In this document: piece after piece, positions 1 to 12,500 of the stretch | Layout of the letters: each line of letters begins with the position of its first letter | How positions within the stretch are numbered: position 1 is the stretch's first letter | Assembly: GCA_003049485.1 (NCBI GenBank) | Contig: PYST01000106.1 | Coordinates: 56,209-109,749, forward strand | Length of the DNA: 53,541 nt | Direction: 5' to 3' | From: Ophioceras dolichostomum | Taxonomy: Eukaryota > Ascomycota > Sordariomycetes > Magnaporthales > Ophioceraceae | Notes under the pieces: model-generated | Databases searched by the model: none | Told to the model about the DNA's origin: nothing | Seen by the model: the letters and a program-made list of their open reading frames with translations, nothing else | Made by a program: the position numbers and the translations under genes

Positions 1-206
1 ACCCCCCCCCCCCCCCCCAAACCTACAGGTTGCTGCAGCTAGGCTCTAGGGATCCCTTTCAGGACCTCGAAGCCTGATAAGGGCTGGAGAGGTTTAGAAG
101 AGTATCTTGACAGCACGTGATGCATCAATACGGCTGTTTCGCACCGATGAGGGACCCGATACCTGGAGACTGACTCCTGGCACTGGTAAAAGGACACCCA
201 ACGACG
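1..206. other. Left edge, poly-C run and possible out-of-frame 5' coding remnant
   Basis: The window opens with a run of 17 C (2-18). From 98 to 235 a + strand frame stays open and reads plausibly as the N-terminus of the downstream methyltransferase (acidic, Ser/Thr-rich, ending DDASTESLDIM). It ends in a stop at 236-238, one base out of frame with the conserved RLDNGR stretch that follows. I cannot define an exon border here. Confidence 0.4.
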
Positions 207-1551
207 ATGCATCTACCGAATCGCTGGATATCATGTAGGTTGGACAACGGGAGGACTACCGCCCACTTTAGACGAATGGGTGTTGCTGACTTGGAGAGAT
301 CACTAAACTACGATAGACATCACGTCCTCACACTCTCACTCGAGGGCGAATTATACCTAGCCCCTTTAGACAAGGAGGCCAAATTAGTGCGCTGCCTCCA
401 GCCATTTCTTACATGGTCCCCCACAGAGACAGGTACACTACCGGACCGGAAGGACGAGGGCTCACCCGGACGTTGCTCAAAACAATGTAGAAAGTAGTTG
501 ATATCGGGACCGGCACGGGGATCTGGGCAATGTACGGCTTCCCCACTCATTCCACAGCAACGCAGATCGGACGACAAACTTACCAGCGATTTCTTCCCAC
601 ACGGCTAGTGACTTCGCCGACGAACATCCTGACGCGGAAGTTGTTGGCACCGACATATCGGCGATACAGCCGGATTGGGTCCCACCGAATCTTCACTTGT
701 AAGTCTTCTCCTGGCGGAGCCTGCTGGCGATATCATCAGCGAGCTTGTCCCCCTATTTCCCCCTTTCGCGAGGCAGAGACAGGCTAGGCAGGTACTCACA
801 TGCATGCACCTCCCGCCAGTGAGATCGACGACTGCACACAAGAGTGGACCTTCAGGGAGAACTCGCTCGACTACGTGCACATGCGCTGGCTCTTCGGCAG
901 CATCGCGGACTGGTCCGCGCTCTTCGCGCAGGCCTACAAGTGCCTCAAGCCCGGGGGCTACATCGAGAGCCACGAGCCCTCGGTGAGGATCCACAGCGAC
1001 GACGGCAGCGTCCTCGAGGGCTCCGCCATGGATCGCTTCAGCAAGCTGTTCGCCGACGGGGGCGCCAAGATGGGGCGGGTCATGACGGTGATCGAGGACG
1101 GCGTGCAGCGCAAGTGCGCCGAGGAAGCCGGGTTTGTAGATATAGAGGAGGTGGATTTTAAGGTGAGAGAGCCTGACCGACTCCCTAGAGAGAGGCCCCC
1201 CGAGGTTGACACTCGCCTTTTTTCTGGGGCGTATTCCATTCTCTGATCAGAAAGCTTAAATGTAACCCCTCCGAAAAAAAGACCCCTATAGGCGCATGGC
1301 CAAAAGACCCTTATCAGCAGCAGATAGGCAGGTACCAGCAGCTGGCTACGGAGGGCGACATCGAGGGTAGCATGCTCCACATCGCCGTGGGCGTGCTGGA
1401 CTGGACCAAGGAGGAGGTCATCTTCTTCGGCAGCAAGGTGAGGCGCGAGATCCGCTCGCCGGACATACACGGTTGGTATTGGCAAAAGATCGTCCTGGCT
1501 CGGAAGCCTTCTGAACCTGACCCGGAAGGCAAAAAGGAAGACGAAAAGTAG
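207..1551 (+). CDS. LaeA/TAM-like SAM-dependent methyltransferase, 5 exons, 5' end uncertain
   Basis: Class I SAM-dependent methyltransferase of the large fungal family related to the secondary-metabolism regulator LaeA and annotated as TAM-type methyltransferases; substrate unknown. Proposed exons are 207-386, 491-531, 609-698, 820-1162 and 1282-1551 (307 aa). All introns are GT-AG and the frame is continuous across each. Seen in the translation: a family-type HHVLTLSLEGELYLAP lead-in; motif I VVDIGTGTGIWAIDFA (about residues 62-77); an acidic-loop stretch EVVGTDISAIQPDWVPPNLHF; then EIDDCTQEWTF, the LKPGGYIE strand, EVDFK joined to TPIGAWPKDP, and a C-terminus ending GWYWQKIVLARKP. The core looks intact. 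The start is doubtful: the ATG at 207 gives a short N-terminus, while better upstream coding is one base out of frame. It converges on the C2H2 factor. The methyltransferase family call is firm; LaeA orthology is not. Confidence 0.72.
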
Positions 1552-3527
1552 TAGGATACAGCACAGGAAGAGGAGGGTGAAGGATGAGGACAAATATATC
1601 CCCACATGGAAAAGAGAAGGGAATTGGACCTGGAACTGGACAGGACGGACGGATTTCTGTTTCTAACTGCTACATACCCATGCATTATGCACTATAACTA
1701 TATACCCCAAGTCGCCTTCTTACGTAGAAGTTCTTCAATATCATGTTGGTTGCGAGGCAGAAAACGAGGGTTAGATGCCTACGAGGTAGGTGCTCATCTC
1801 GCGTAAACAAATCTATGGCAGGGGCCTCTCATGCAACAGCTCGTTCATTGTCCCGTCGGTCCCTCATCCTGCGCAAAATTTCCTCTTGGTCTAACCTAGA
1901 CCGTGTTTCCCTTCCTTCTCCTCTAGCCGTGGAACCCGAGAGAGATACAGAGAGCGAGGTATGTGTGAGACAGCGGCTTGGGTAGGACCGCAATTGGTAG
2001 GTCTAAGGTGGGTACAAGTCAATGATGCCACGAGGAAGCTCCATCCAAGCGGCGGCCCTAGGCAGCGGGCCAGTTGCTAGCGGCATGTCCTCATGTTGTT
2101 TATTTGGTGGATATCCCCTAACGGCCATGAAACTAGCGGCTGACTGGTTGCAGTTGGTGCTCCTATTAGGACCAGACCGTTTCTAGAAACTCGGCCGTGA
2201 CTGCAGGTAGGGTGGGTGACACACCGGTCACAAATAATCTCCAAGCGGACATCAGCACTGGAGAACACGATTAGTGGCTGTTGTAAACCAACCGACCCGA
2301 GACAGGCTGCCTAACGTGGACGAGTACACAAGAACCCTGAAGGCTGTTTGTCTCAAAAGCTCATTCATATACGGACACCTAGTCCTTCTCCAGGACGGGT
2401 GTTGAGTCTTGCCTGATATATATCGTAAGACATAAGACATCACAGAAGCATAGATCAACAATAACACTGATGCAAAATCATTAGAAGAAGTTGGAATTCC
2501 TAGACTAAATAAATACTAGACAGAAAAGGCTAATGATGAGAACAGTCATATGGGGTATATAGGAGCAGGTAGATAAGAAAAAAAAACAGACAGGCAGGTT
2601 ACTGGCAACCCTGAGCGTCGAGCGTACCTGGGAGATGGGATATTTGTTTTTTTCTTTCTTCTTTTCTTTTTGCGCCGCCTAGGTTGATTGCGACCGACCA
2701 GCGCAGCGTGCAGGAGCATCGTCGATCGGTCGACGGCATCAGCAGCAAGGTAAATGCCACTGTCGGGGGGATTTGTTGTTGAGGACAGAATGGGTAGACG
2801 GAAGCCAAAAAGCCAAAGCCAGAAGGAAGAAGCCACAAAACAACGCACAGCCTCGCTTTCATACATCCATCCATCCAGCGAAACCAAGCCAAAAGAACAA
2901 AAGAGCTAGGAACGTACAGGTCGTGTGCGTAAAGAAAAAGCCCCCCTTCCTGATTTCATCGTCGTCGTTAAAAGAGCTCCCCCTTTTTGTATCCCGGGGC
3001 AAAAAACCGGACCAACCAGACCACCAAAATTTTTCGATCCAAATAGTTGAGAAAAACGAAACTGGTTCAGCCACCACCGTGGGGCCCGGAGAGACGCGGA
3101 TGGAAGGAAGGGCTAGCCTGACTGGAAACAGGGGCTCTCCGGTTCTTCCTCCCAAGATTCGCGGTCCCGACGACAGCGAGGCCACACCACGCATCCCCAC
3201 ACCCACCCACAGACACCGGTATTTTTGTTCTTGTTTTCTAGACCGCGCACACATCGCTCAGGCCAAGAGAAAAGAAGGAAATGGGGGTGGGGGGCAACTA
3301 AGCCAAAATAGGAGAGATCGAAAAAATAGTAACCCGAAGAGAAGAATGAGGGTGAGAAGGAAGAGAGATGAAAGAGCAGTCATGGCTATAGACAAGCCCA
3401 GATGGAGCCGCCTGGAGCCGCCTGGACTTGGTGGAAGCAAGGCAAGGAAAACAATGGTAGATACTTAGGTAGAGAGGAATATGTCCATGTACTCTCAAAA
3501 CCCCGTGTTAGGTTAGGTTAGGTCACC
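1552..3527. other. Intergenic region between convergent genes
   Basis: About 2 kb between the stop of the methyltransferase (+) and the stop of the C2H2 factor (-), so it should hold both 3' UTRs. I see only short ORFs with no family features, some A-rich tracts (around 2575-2590 and 2930-3060) and a small TTAGG triplet near its right end. Confidence 0.6.
3508..3522 (+). repeat. (TTAGG)3 short tandem repeat
   Basis: Three perfect copies of TTAGG just beyond the stop codon of the C2H2 factor. It resembles an arthropod-type telomere unit rather than the TTAGGG usual in filamentous fungi, and at three copies it is most likely chance. Confidence 0.6.
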
Positions 3528-6500
3528 TTAGGAAGTAGGCAAAACAGCCCCAGCATTAAGCTGTATACAATTACTCAGCAGTGTAGCCCCCTCATGCAGC
3601 AGCTCCCACCGCGTCAGCTCGAACGTCTCCTTGAGCACCATCAGCATCGCGCTGTTGTTGTTCACGCCCTGCATGCCCTTCAGCTCCTCCGGCGTCGCCA
3701 CGCTGCCGTACCGGTTCAAGTACTCCCGCATCTGCAGGATCTGCTCCTGCTTCGTGGCGGGCGGGGAGGAGTACGAGGGCGTGCAGGCGCCCTCGAGCGC
3801 GTACCCGTAGCACCACACCACCAGGGCGGCGAAGTAGAGCACCCACGGCCGGTTGAGCAGCACGTCGTCGCGCGCGGAGTAGGGCTCCTCTATGCCGCTG
3901 CCTCCGCCTCCTCCTCCTCCTAAAACCGCGCCGCCGGTGGAGCCCGCGAAGCCGTTGGCGGTGGTGGAGCCGGATGGGGACGCGGTGGACAGCGGCGAGT
4001 CGGCGCCGGGAGGGAGGTCGACCCCTGGCGACGCGGAGAGGGGGGAGGTCTGCCGCTCCTTGGGCAGGAGGACGGACGACAGGAACTTGAGGGCGTAGTA
4101 CGCGGCGTCGCGGGCCTTGGCCGTGGGCGCCCAGTGGTCCTTCATGCGGCGCTGGGCGCTGTTGAGGTCGTTCGTGCCAATGGCGCGGCCGAGCAGGCGC
4201 TTGGCTCGCGCGAAGATCTGGCAGTCGACGATGTCGACGTGCATGGCCATGTGAGCGAGGTGGTGCAGCACCGTGCGGCTCTCGAACACGACGTTGGCCT
4301 CCTGCAGCTTCTCGGCCGGCTCGTAGCACCTGTAGACGTCCGACGCGATGTCGCCCTTCTTGAGCGCCTTGTCGAACTGGGCCTTCCACAGGTCGAAGGC
4401 GCGCGTGAGGGTGCTGCGCCACTTGTCGCGGCCGCCCAGGGCCTGCGAGACGCCGCCGCCCAGCGAGTTGATCTGCAGGTCGCGCTGGTTCATGTGCCAG
4501 GTGACGCTGAGCAGGCCGGCCATCAGGACCGTGCGGCCGAAGGCGTTGGTGTGCACCTCCTGGTTGCTGAGCGTGCGCTTGAGGCCCTCGAGGAACATGA
4601 CCGGCTTGATGCCCTGCGACTGCAGGTTGGCCTCGATGCGGTTGACCTCGGCGCCGCTGGTGGCCTTCCACAGCTTCTCGTCGCACGGGAGCGGCAGGCG
4701 CATCTCGTGCGCCACCATGACGGTCGAGTGGCCGAACATGGTGGCGTGCACCGAGTCGATGAGGAAGGCCGCGAAGGCCACGCGCCGCGTCGACTCGTTG
4801 GCGATCCAGTGGTTCCACCAGTCGTCGGGCGTGTGGGCGACGCCGCCCGTGGACGAGTGTCGGGACCCGTGCTCGCGCGAGTTCGGTGGCGAGTCCAGCG
4901 CCGACTTGCCGATGAGCGACCGGCCCCGCCGCATGAGCGTGATGGTCGTGGCGTGGTGGATGTGCGCACGCTCGTGCAACTCGCGTGTCGAGTACATCTT
5001 CTCGTACAGCTCGAGCAGCAGCATGGTCTGGAACACCCACAGCTTCGCCGGCGGCCGGAAGGACGGGTCCATGAAGATCTCCCAGCGCAGGTGCCAGGCC
5101 AGGAAGTTGGACAGCTGCGCGCCGGCCTTGACCACCTTGGCCCCGTGCCCCTTGTCCAGGCACGCCGCGCCGATGGTCATCATGGCGATCAGCAGCAGGT
5201 TGGGCGTGCGGTCTGGCGAGAAGGTTGGCTTGTGCAGGATCGGCACCTGGTCGCTGAAGTGCAGCCAGTATGACTGGATGTACGCCTGCATCATCTTGTG
5301 GCTTAACATGTGCGCGTCGTCGGACCGGTTGCCCTCGACGATATGTTCCTTCAACCGCTCGACCGGCGCCACTGTCTCGTGGAACCGATCTCGGATGAAC
5401 TCAAAGATTTCGTTGCACTTCTCGTCCGATAGAATAGACTCCGGCTGGTTCTGGTCGAGCAAGTTCGTGACCGCCATGACCTGCTGCCGCTGTGGCGGGA
5501 AATAGCCCAACTGCGACGGATCGGCCCCTGGCGCGTAGTACGAAGGGACGGCATACTGGTTGGCAAACTCTCCATAACTGTACCAAAGAAGCAAAAGAAT
5601 TGGCGTCGGTTAGCTGCGCTGCTTGCCCTCCTGGACTCTTCAATGGGATCATCATGGGGTCGGTCTGTCGCTACTAACCTTGTGTTGTACCTCTGAGGAA
5701 TGATTTGCCCCAGCGGCGAGTCGCCCTGCTGACTGGCGCTGGTGTTGAACAGGAAGGCCATGAAGTCCTCCGGCATCGCCACGTAGGGAGACTTCTGAAG
5801 CACGCCGTCGCTGCCGAACATGGGCATGGCATTGGGCATCGACATCTGGTCTAGCATCATCATCTCGCTGGCACGCTGCGGCGGGGCCACCTGCTCCTGG
5901 AAGTCTGCCGGGCCGGAGGACGGTCCCGCCGTGAACTGCTGAGTCATCTCCCGTGACACGACGGGAGAGGAGGTCGCGGCGGCAAAGTTTGACGGTGGGA
6001 GGCTGAAGGGTGGGAAGTTCGGAGGCCCAGCGTAGCCCGTGGTGGACTGAGGGGTGTTGGTCGCGTGAGTGTGGAAGCCGCCATGCTGCGTCGACACAGG
6101 GGAGAGCACACCGTAGGGCGCGGCAACATCAGTCTGGACCGTTGGACGGTGCGGGTGCGGGCCAGGAGGGGACTGGTGAGGCGGCGGTCGCTGCCCCTGC
6201 GCCTGCGCTTGCGCTTGAACCTGGGCCTGTGCTTGTGCCTGCGCCTGTGCCTGCGCCTGCATCATCGCGTACGCCGCCTGGTCGTGCTGTTGTTGTACAT
6301 ACTCGGCGCCGTTCGGTTGGCCGTTCGGTTGGCCGTTCGTGGGATACGCCGTCGGCGGCGTGTTGGTCATGGGAGTGTACGGGCCCTCCTTGGGAGAATA
6401 CTGCATCTGGTGTTGCACGACCTTGTTGTTGTACCCAGTCCCGGGCCGGTTGGCTTCGGGCGAGACTGAGCCAGGCGGCAGGAGGGGGCCGGCCACCGGG

Positions 6501-7231
6501 CTGGTCAAGGGCGAGCCGGCAGGGCCTACTATGTTGTTGCCCTGGTCCTTGCGGTTCACCAATGATCCCTTCGCGACGTGGCGATCCTTGTGGCGGTTGC
6601 ACAGGTCGAGTCGGACAAAGCTGCGGGTGCAGTCCCCCATCCCACAGCGGTAAATCTGCTTGGGCGTGTGGTTCAGCTGGTGGCGGTACCTGTGCTCACC
6701 GGACCAGGTCAGTCTCAGTCTGTTCTATGTGCTCTGTGCTCTGCTCTGTGCTCTCCAAAACATGCCGCACGCGGGTACGGGCGGGAATTATCGTCGGAAA
6801 GGACCGGGAAAGAGACAGAGGCAAGAAACTCACAGGTGCTCTGCCCTCGAATAGCTCTTCCCGCAGCCCTCGTGTGGACACTCAAACTTCTTGTCCAGGC
6901 CTTTGCGGCTTCTCCTCCGCTTCCGCGGCGGCCCCCCAGCGTCCGAGTTGGACGAGTTTGCAGGATTCTGGTCGCCGCCTCCAGCCTGCTCGTGCTCGGC
7001 CTTGACGGTGGAGGGCGTTGAATCATTCTCGTCATCGTCGGGGCGGCTTCGGCGGCGGCCCCTCGAGACCTCCTCCTGCTTAACAGCCTCCTCCTGCTTA
7101 ATAGTGTGTGGTGGTGTGGGCTCCTGGGTCTTCGGCATGGTCTGGCTGGAGCAGGATGTGGCCGGCTGATGCTGACCGGCGGCGGGAACCGGGGTTGGGG
7201 TCGCATGCGTCGGGGCCAACGCAGTAGCCAT
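3528..7231 (-). CDS. C2H2 zinc-finger transcription factor with fungal-specific TF domain
   Basis: Predicted nuclear DNA-binding regulator of 1152 aa. Exons on the minus strand are 7231-6834, 6689-5679 and 5577-3528, with GT-AG introns of 144 and 101 nt. The first intron cuts finger 1: C118-x4-C123-x12-H136-x3-H140. Finger 2 follows at C148-x4-C153-x12-H166-x3-H170. A basic PPRKRRRSRKG stretch just before finger 1 could be a nuclear localisation signal. The middle is Pro/Gln-rich with an (AQ)n run. Exon 3 carries the fungal-specific middle homology region, from about SDEKCNEIFEFIRDRF through YWLHFSDQVPILHKPTF and IAMMTIGAACLDKG, a family signature. Two C2H2 fingers joined to a fungal_trans-type domain is a known Pezizomycotina architecture. 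I cannot name the ortholog or its targets. The start ATG is followed by an acidic/Pro-rich leader; 7.5 kb of non-coding DNA lies upstream. Confidence 0.9.
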
Positions 7232-7450
7232 GATATCTCACAGTGCCTGGCGGAAGTGTCAGGGTTGGTCGGCGGAGAATAGCGTGCGACGGGAATGGAT
7301 GTGGGCCGTGGGCAGATGGTTCCCGCTTCGTCCCTCTCGTCGTGTTCGTGGAACCCAGGATCACCAGGTCACTCGGTCACCCAATAAGGGGGAAAGACCA
7401 GATGCGGCGCAACGTTTCGCCCGCCGGAATGCAGACGATATGTGCAGTCC

Positions 7451-7475
7451 TGCGCGGTCCTGCGCGGTCCTGCGC
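7451..7475. repeat. 10-nt tandem repeat (TGCGCGGTCC)2.5
   Basis: Two full and one partial copy of TGCGCGGTCC, about 220 bp upstream of the C2H2 factor start. A degenerate copy precedes it. No known function. Confidence 0.6.
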
Positions 7476-9511
7476 ACGGAAATCAAAATGTCGGCCGTTG
7501 CGGAAAGGCCGTTGCACAGCAGCTCCGATATTCCTCGGCTGGAATTGAGACCGGCGGCTTTCCAATTACGGGGAAACCCGAGGAGGCGCCAAAAGTCGTC
7601 TAGATCGACCGTCAGAGCTGGGCCTCTTGTTGGAGGGAGTCTTGGTTGGACTGACTGGGCCTGTTGGACCGACAGGGCCAGCGGGTGGGGGGAAGCGATG
7701 AGGGAAGGGAATTGGTTGGGGGTGGTGGTAGTGACAAGGTGCTCTCGAGAGGGCCAAGGGTCCTCTCCCAAGCCGGTCTCCCAAGCCGGTGAAGCGCCTC
7801 AGGTGCACATGGCTGCCAGTGAGGGACGATTTCTTCGCCAGAGGGTTTTGAGGAAACGCGACGGACGGAGGGGCGGAGAGACGGCCAGCGCGGGATCTGC
7901 GGCTATCGTCCGATTCGTAATGTAGCACACTCCGAAGTACTGAACGAGCTGGTGGTAGGCGGCGAACCCCAAGCAAATGAGGACGACAACCCACCAAAAG
8001 AAATACTGGACGGAAAGACTAATATGTATATACGATTTGTATGGTGTGGTTCCTAGCAACAACGGTCAGCCAGAGAACGTCGGCCTCAGTTCGGAAAGCC
8101 CCTGATAGATGGAAATGGAAATGGAAAATGGGAAGTTGGAGAAGAGAGATGCCGCCCATTGCGGAAATAAATTGAAGCAGGCAGCATGGCGGCGGGTCAA
8201 CTCTGCACGGGATGCTTGGCGCGAGCGAACACGGTAACAACGGGATGGAGCAGCGAGTCCCCCATTCTTTCTCAAGCTGTCTGTCTCTCTCTGTCCCTCC
8301 CCTGTCCCTGAGACCGGAAGCGGAGACGACCCAACGCAGGCTGGAGAAAGAGGGAACTTAGAAGGGAAAAGTGAGGAGAGGATGAGGAGGAAGAAGATGA
8401 ACGGTTGGACGACATCCTCCTTAGACTGCAACGCCAGGGACAGTGTTGTGTGTTTCGGCACGGAGCATTGTGGTAGCCTCAAGCCATCTTCAGCTTGGAG
8501 GGGCGCAATGGGCTCGCGGCTGGGGTGAATAGGACCATTGGGGGGGACAGACACCTCGGGTACACAATGTGTGCTCTCAGGATAGCCGACTTTCCCCCCA
8601 GTGGTTGGTCAATGAGCGACAGGGCAGAGGCCGCTCGGCTGAATACCAGCGGGCAGCCATAGAGACTTCAAAAGTTTGACAGGCCAACCGCTATTCTTTA
8701 TAGTCGAGAAGGGCGGCGGCGGCGGGGAGAAGCTGGCGCCAGAAACGACCGGGCAAGATAGAACGACAAAGCGTGGGATGATAAAACTGGTAAGCTGAGA
8801 CTAACCTGTCAAGCCGGTGTAATGGGGGAACGGGAAACCTTCCAGTCGCAAGTGGATGGATCGCACAGACGGGACGGACGGGTAGAGAATCGGTAGTAAA
8901 AAAGATAGGAGGACGTTATAGAGTAAAAAGACGAGTCACTATAGGAAGATAAAAATAAATAAATAAAAGGTACAATTAAAGACCAAAAGGCACGGGATGG
9001 AATACAGCAGACACGCGGGGGCCAGACGGGAGAATTCGATGACCAGAAAAGAAAAAAGAGCCAACGCTCAGAAATAGTAGGACGGGCGTTTGAAACAAGA
9101 TGGGATGGGAAAGTTCGGCGATGGCGACAGCACTTCTTGGGGAACGTCGGTCTATTTTTCCCACCTTCCTAGGATCAATGCTGCGCGGGCGGATTGTTTG
9201 GCGGGCGGCGGTGCGGGTGCGGGTTGGTCTTGCTTGCTTGGTGGACTCGTCCGACTCGAGGGGTCTGGGGAAGTGGGAGGAGTCGAAGAATCTGAGCGGC
9301 GGGAGAGTGGGGGTCTTTAAAAGGATTGAACCTGCTGGCTGTGGCCTGGCGCTCTTTTTGCTGGTTCCTGTCGCTAGCCGAGCCTAGCCTGGGCGAAGGC
9401 GGACCCCGGACACATCGGACTCGTAGGCTTGGGACCTTATAACTCTCATAGCTTATAAAAATGGGGTTTCAATGGCCACCACCACTACCACAACCAATAC
9501 TGCAAGTTACC

Positions 9512-9545
9512 CACACACGCACACACACACACACACACGCACACA
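9512..9545. repeat. CA/GT dinucleotide microsatellite
   Basis: Alternating CA run with two CG interruptions, inside the 7.5 kb gene-free interval. An ordinary microsatellite. Confidence 0.8.
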
Positions 9546-12500
9546 AACCCCGAAAGAAGCGCGGCCTGGGCCCTCCCTCCTGGATTGAGAAGCCGGCCGG
9601 TCGTCGCAACATGAAAGTCGCGCGCATGGCAGGGGCCGTTGATGGGGGGAGGGAAGAGGGGGACGGCGAAGGGACGATGGACTATGACCTCCTCGTGTAT
9701 GTACCATAAACGGAATATCGTCTCCTTTCCTTCCAGTCTCAGGTCTCAGGCAAGGAGAAGCGGATGAGACTACTACACTTACTTTCTACACATCTTTCTC
9801 TCTGCGTGACGACGCTACTGCACCAGGTATTCTCCGTCAACATTCCGTCCAAGCAGACGTCGAGGACACTCCCCCCCGAGCTCCACGAGGAGGGTCAGTC
9901 AGTCGTGCGTGTCTGTTCTGTTCTGTCTCCATCATGTACCTACTGGAGGCAGGTACAGACTTGTCCACCGGTGCTTGTCGCGTGCTGGATACAGAGCACC
10001 CACGCTTTTTCCTTTCTTGAGCTAGTCCGGGCCGCTCGCCCAACTACCCTTGCTGCATCACTAGCGTGATATGGAGAGCATTTCGCTTTCCTTTTTTTTT
10101 TCTCCCTTCCTATTTTTCTGGTTTTGCGCTAGCTTAGTCGCAGCGGCTGATTTCACTTGTCTAAGCTTGGCTGGTGTAGTTGCGCGGGGCAGGCAGGGAG
10201 ATGTGACAGGGGCGGAGGCGGGGGGGAAGGGATGGAATAGGATGGGATGGGATGGGGTGGGGTGGACGTGCACTCGTTTGGGCACCTCCAAGAATTATTG
10301 GCAGCCCGTGGTGGTGCTGCTCTCAATGCTGCACTCGCACTGGAGGATGGAATGGAAAATGGAGGGAAATACAAAGAAGAGAAAAAAAGGAACGGCTCGA
10401 AGGCCGGCACTCGAGAAGTGAGTGCCGTTGTCAAATACCACAAATGCCACACGTCTGTTTGTTCGTGGAGACAGCGAGGGGTGGGCAGGTTAGGTACATG
10501 AATTCGTGGTAACATGATGAACATGATGATGGGCTGACCGAGAAGAGGTGGCTCGTGTTACCCAATTTGGGGGCATTTGCCCGGGAAGAAAGAGGTCATT
10601 CACCAAGATGTGCGCCGGAGCACACATAAACGGTGCGATATGTGATATACCTTCCTGAACATCCCGCATTGTTCGGCTTTCGGTGTCGGTCGGGGCCTAG
10701 AGATCAAACGGTCGACGAGGTGGTCTCACTGAGGACGGCTGCTCCGGAGCTAGTTGATGAGAGGAAGGCATCAGCGCCCCTCTATCTCTCTGCAGTCGAC
10801 CGATGAACTGATGGACTGCTCATCGATGGAGTTCTCTTCCTTATTATCCGTCTCTCTTTTCTTTCCTCTTCTCGTTAGTTTTTTCTCTTGCTCCCTGACA
10901 CTGGCAGGGAACAGGCCTCTCTTTTTCATGCCCAGGTGCAGGCGGTCCAGAGTCGGCCGTGTTCTCCCTCCTCCCCTCCTGCAAGTGGTATCTGCAGGCC
11001 GTTTCGGCACCAAGCGTTTTCGAGCAATAGTGGGCCTAGGGTCTCGTCGACAAGCACCCTGGTGCATCTTGTCGAACCGCCCACACCCGACCATCCTCCC
11101 ATAAAGCTGCTCACTCCGAGGAGAAAACACAACGACGAGACGAGCTGAGAGGACGGGGAGATTTGGATCACTTGCTTCTGATCAGAAGAAATCTCTCGGA
11201 CCATCAGCTTTCTCTTTGCCACGCCACAATTATGATGATCGGACCCAATAGATTGGAGGGCAAGCCCCGACTGTGGAACCAGAGCCCTGGGTTGGCCTGG
11301 GTTTGCCCTGGAAGCAAGGGCGCGCAGGACTCCCTCGAGATGTCGTGAGATTGTCGCTCGCAAGGGATCTGTCGTGCTGAGAGAGAGAGGAGGAAAAAAA
11401 AAAAAGAAGACATGAAATTGTGGGGATGGGGGCACGGGGTGGTTCTGGAGACGATGGATGGTGGGGATGAGGGACTCTCGGACTGGAGTGTGCGGAAAGA
11501 GGGGGGGGGGGAGGGGTTGAATTGCTTGGGGGAATGGGGGGCAGGCTTAGGCAAGCAGCAAGAACGGCACCAGCACCAGCACCAGCACCACCGCCGGCGG
11601 TGACCGCAAACACTGGAATGGCAAGCAAGTTGACAAGTCGATGCAGATGTTTTTTTGTTGGTCCAGTTCCTTGCCCCTGCCTAGTCGGTGCTGGCGAGCA
11701 AACAACCTACATGGTGCAGTACAGGGTGCAGCATGTACGAGGTGGCACATTGTGCTCCAAGCAGGCTAAAAACGCGTGCATTGTCATCTAGACTAGAGTG
11801 AATTCTTTCTGAGAGGTTGAAGCTCAGGTTGTTGTAATAAAAAATATAAAATAAAATAAAATAAAAAAATCTCTGCGGTTCTGCGTTTCTGCACTTTCTT
11901 CTGCATATTCTGTAGTCGGTGCGTGGCCAGCCCAGTCACACACCCCCAAAAGCGTGGCTTTCCTCGGACGGAGATTCCCTGCCACACCGCCAGGGAGCCA
12001 GCTTGCAAGGGGAAGCAACTTGAGGACGGCAGGCATGAAACGAAAGTGGAGATTTCTGCGGACGATGCCGTCCCCTAGTCCCTTTGTTGAAAAGGAGGAG
12101 AGTTGCGTCCGTGCCGGCTTTCCTCCGCCGCCTCCCACACCTCCACGAGCTCGAGGACACAACACACATGGACATGGATGAATGTGCCCTCTTCTACTTC
12201 GTGCATGGAGCGGACGCAACCTTCGGTGCAAGCAACAGCAGGTGAGGTCTGGGCGAACAGGGCTGGAGGGGATGGGCCTTGCTCGAATATGGAATGAGGC
12301 ACATTGTGCACCCTGCAGAGTGACGGCCTCGCCAGCCGGCGGTCTAGTTCATCAAGGATTTGATATTGCGCGCTCTGATTCGACACGCGCCTTCACGCTA
12401 TAGATTTCGCTCGAGTAATCCTTTCAAGTAATGCCTCACGAGGGAAAAGGAAGTGAGAACGCCCCAGAAGCCACTACCAGCCCAGGGGCGGTGTGCACAA

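Noticed and set aside
3508..3522. Interstitial telomere repeat
   Set aside because: Only three TTAGG units, and filamentous fungi generally use TTAGGG; probably chance.
4134..5505. Two + strand ORFs of about 380 codons antisense to the C2H2 factor
   Set aside because: They mirror GC-rich codons of the real gene on the other strand, have no domains, and lack coding-like composition.
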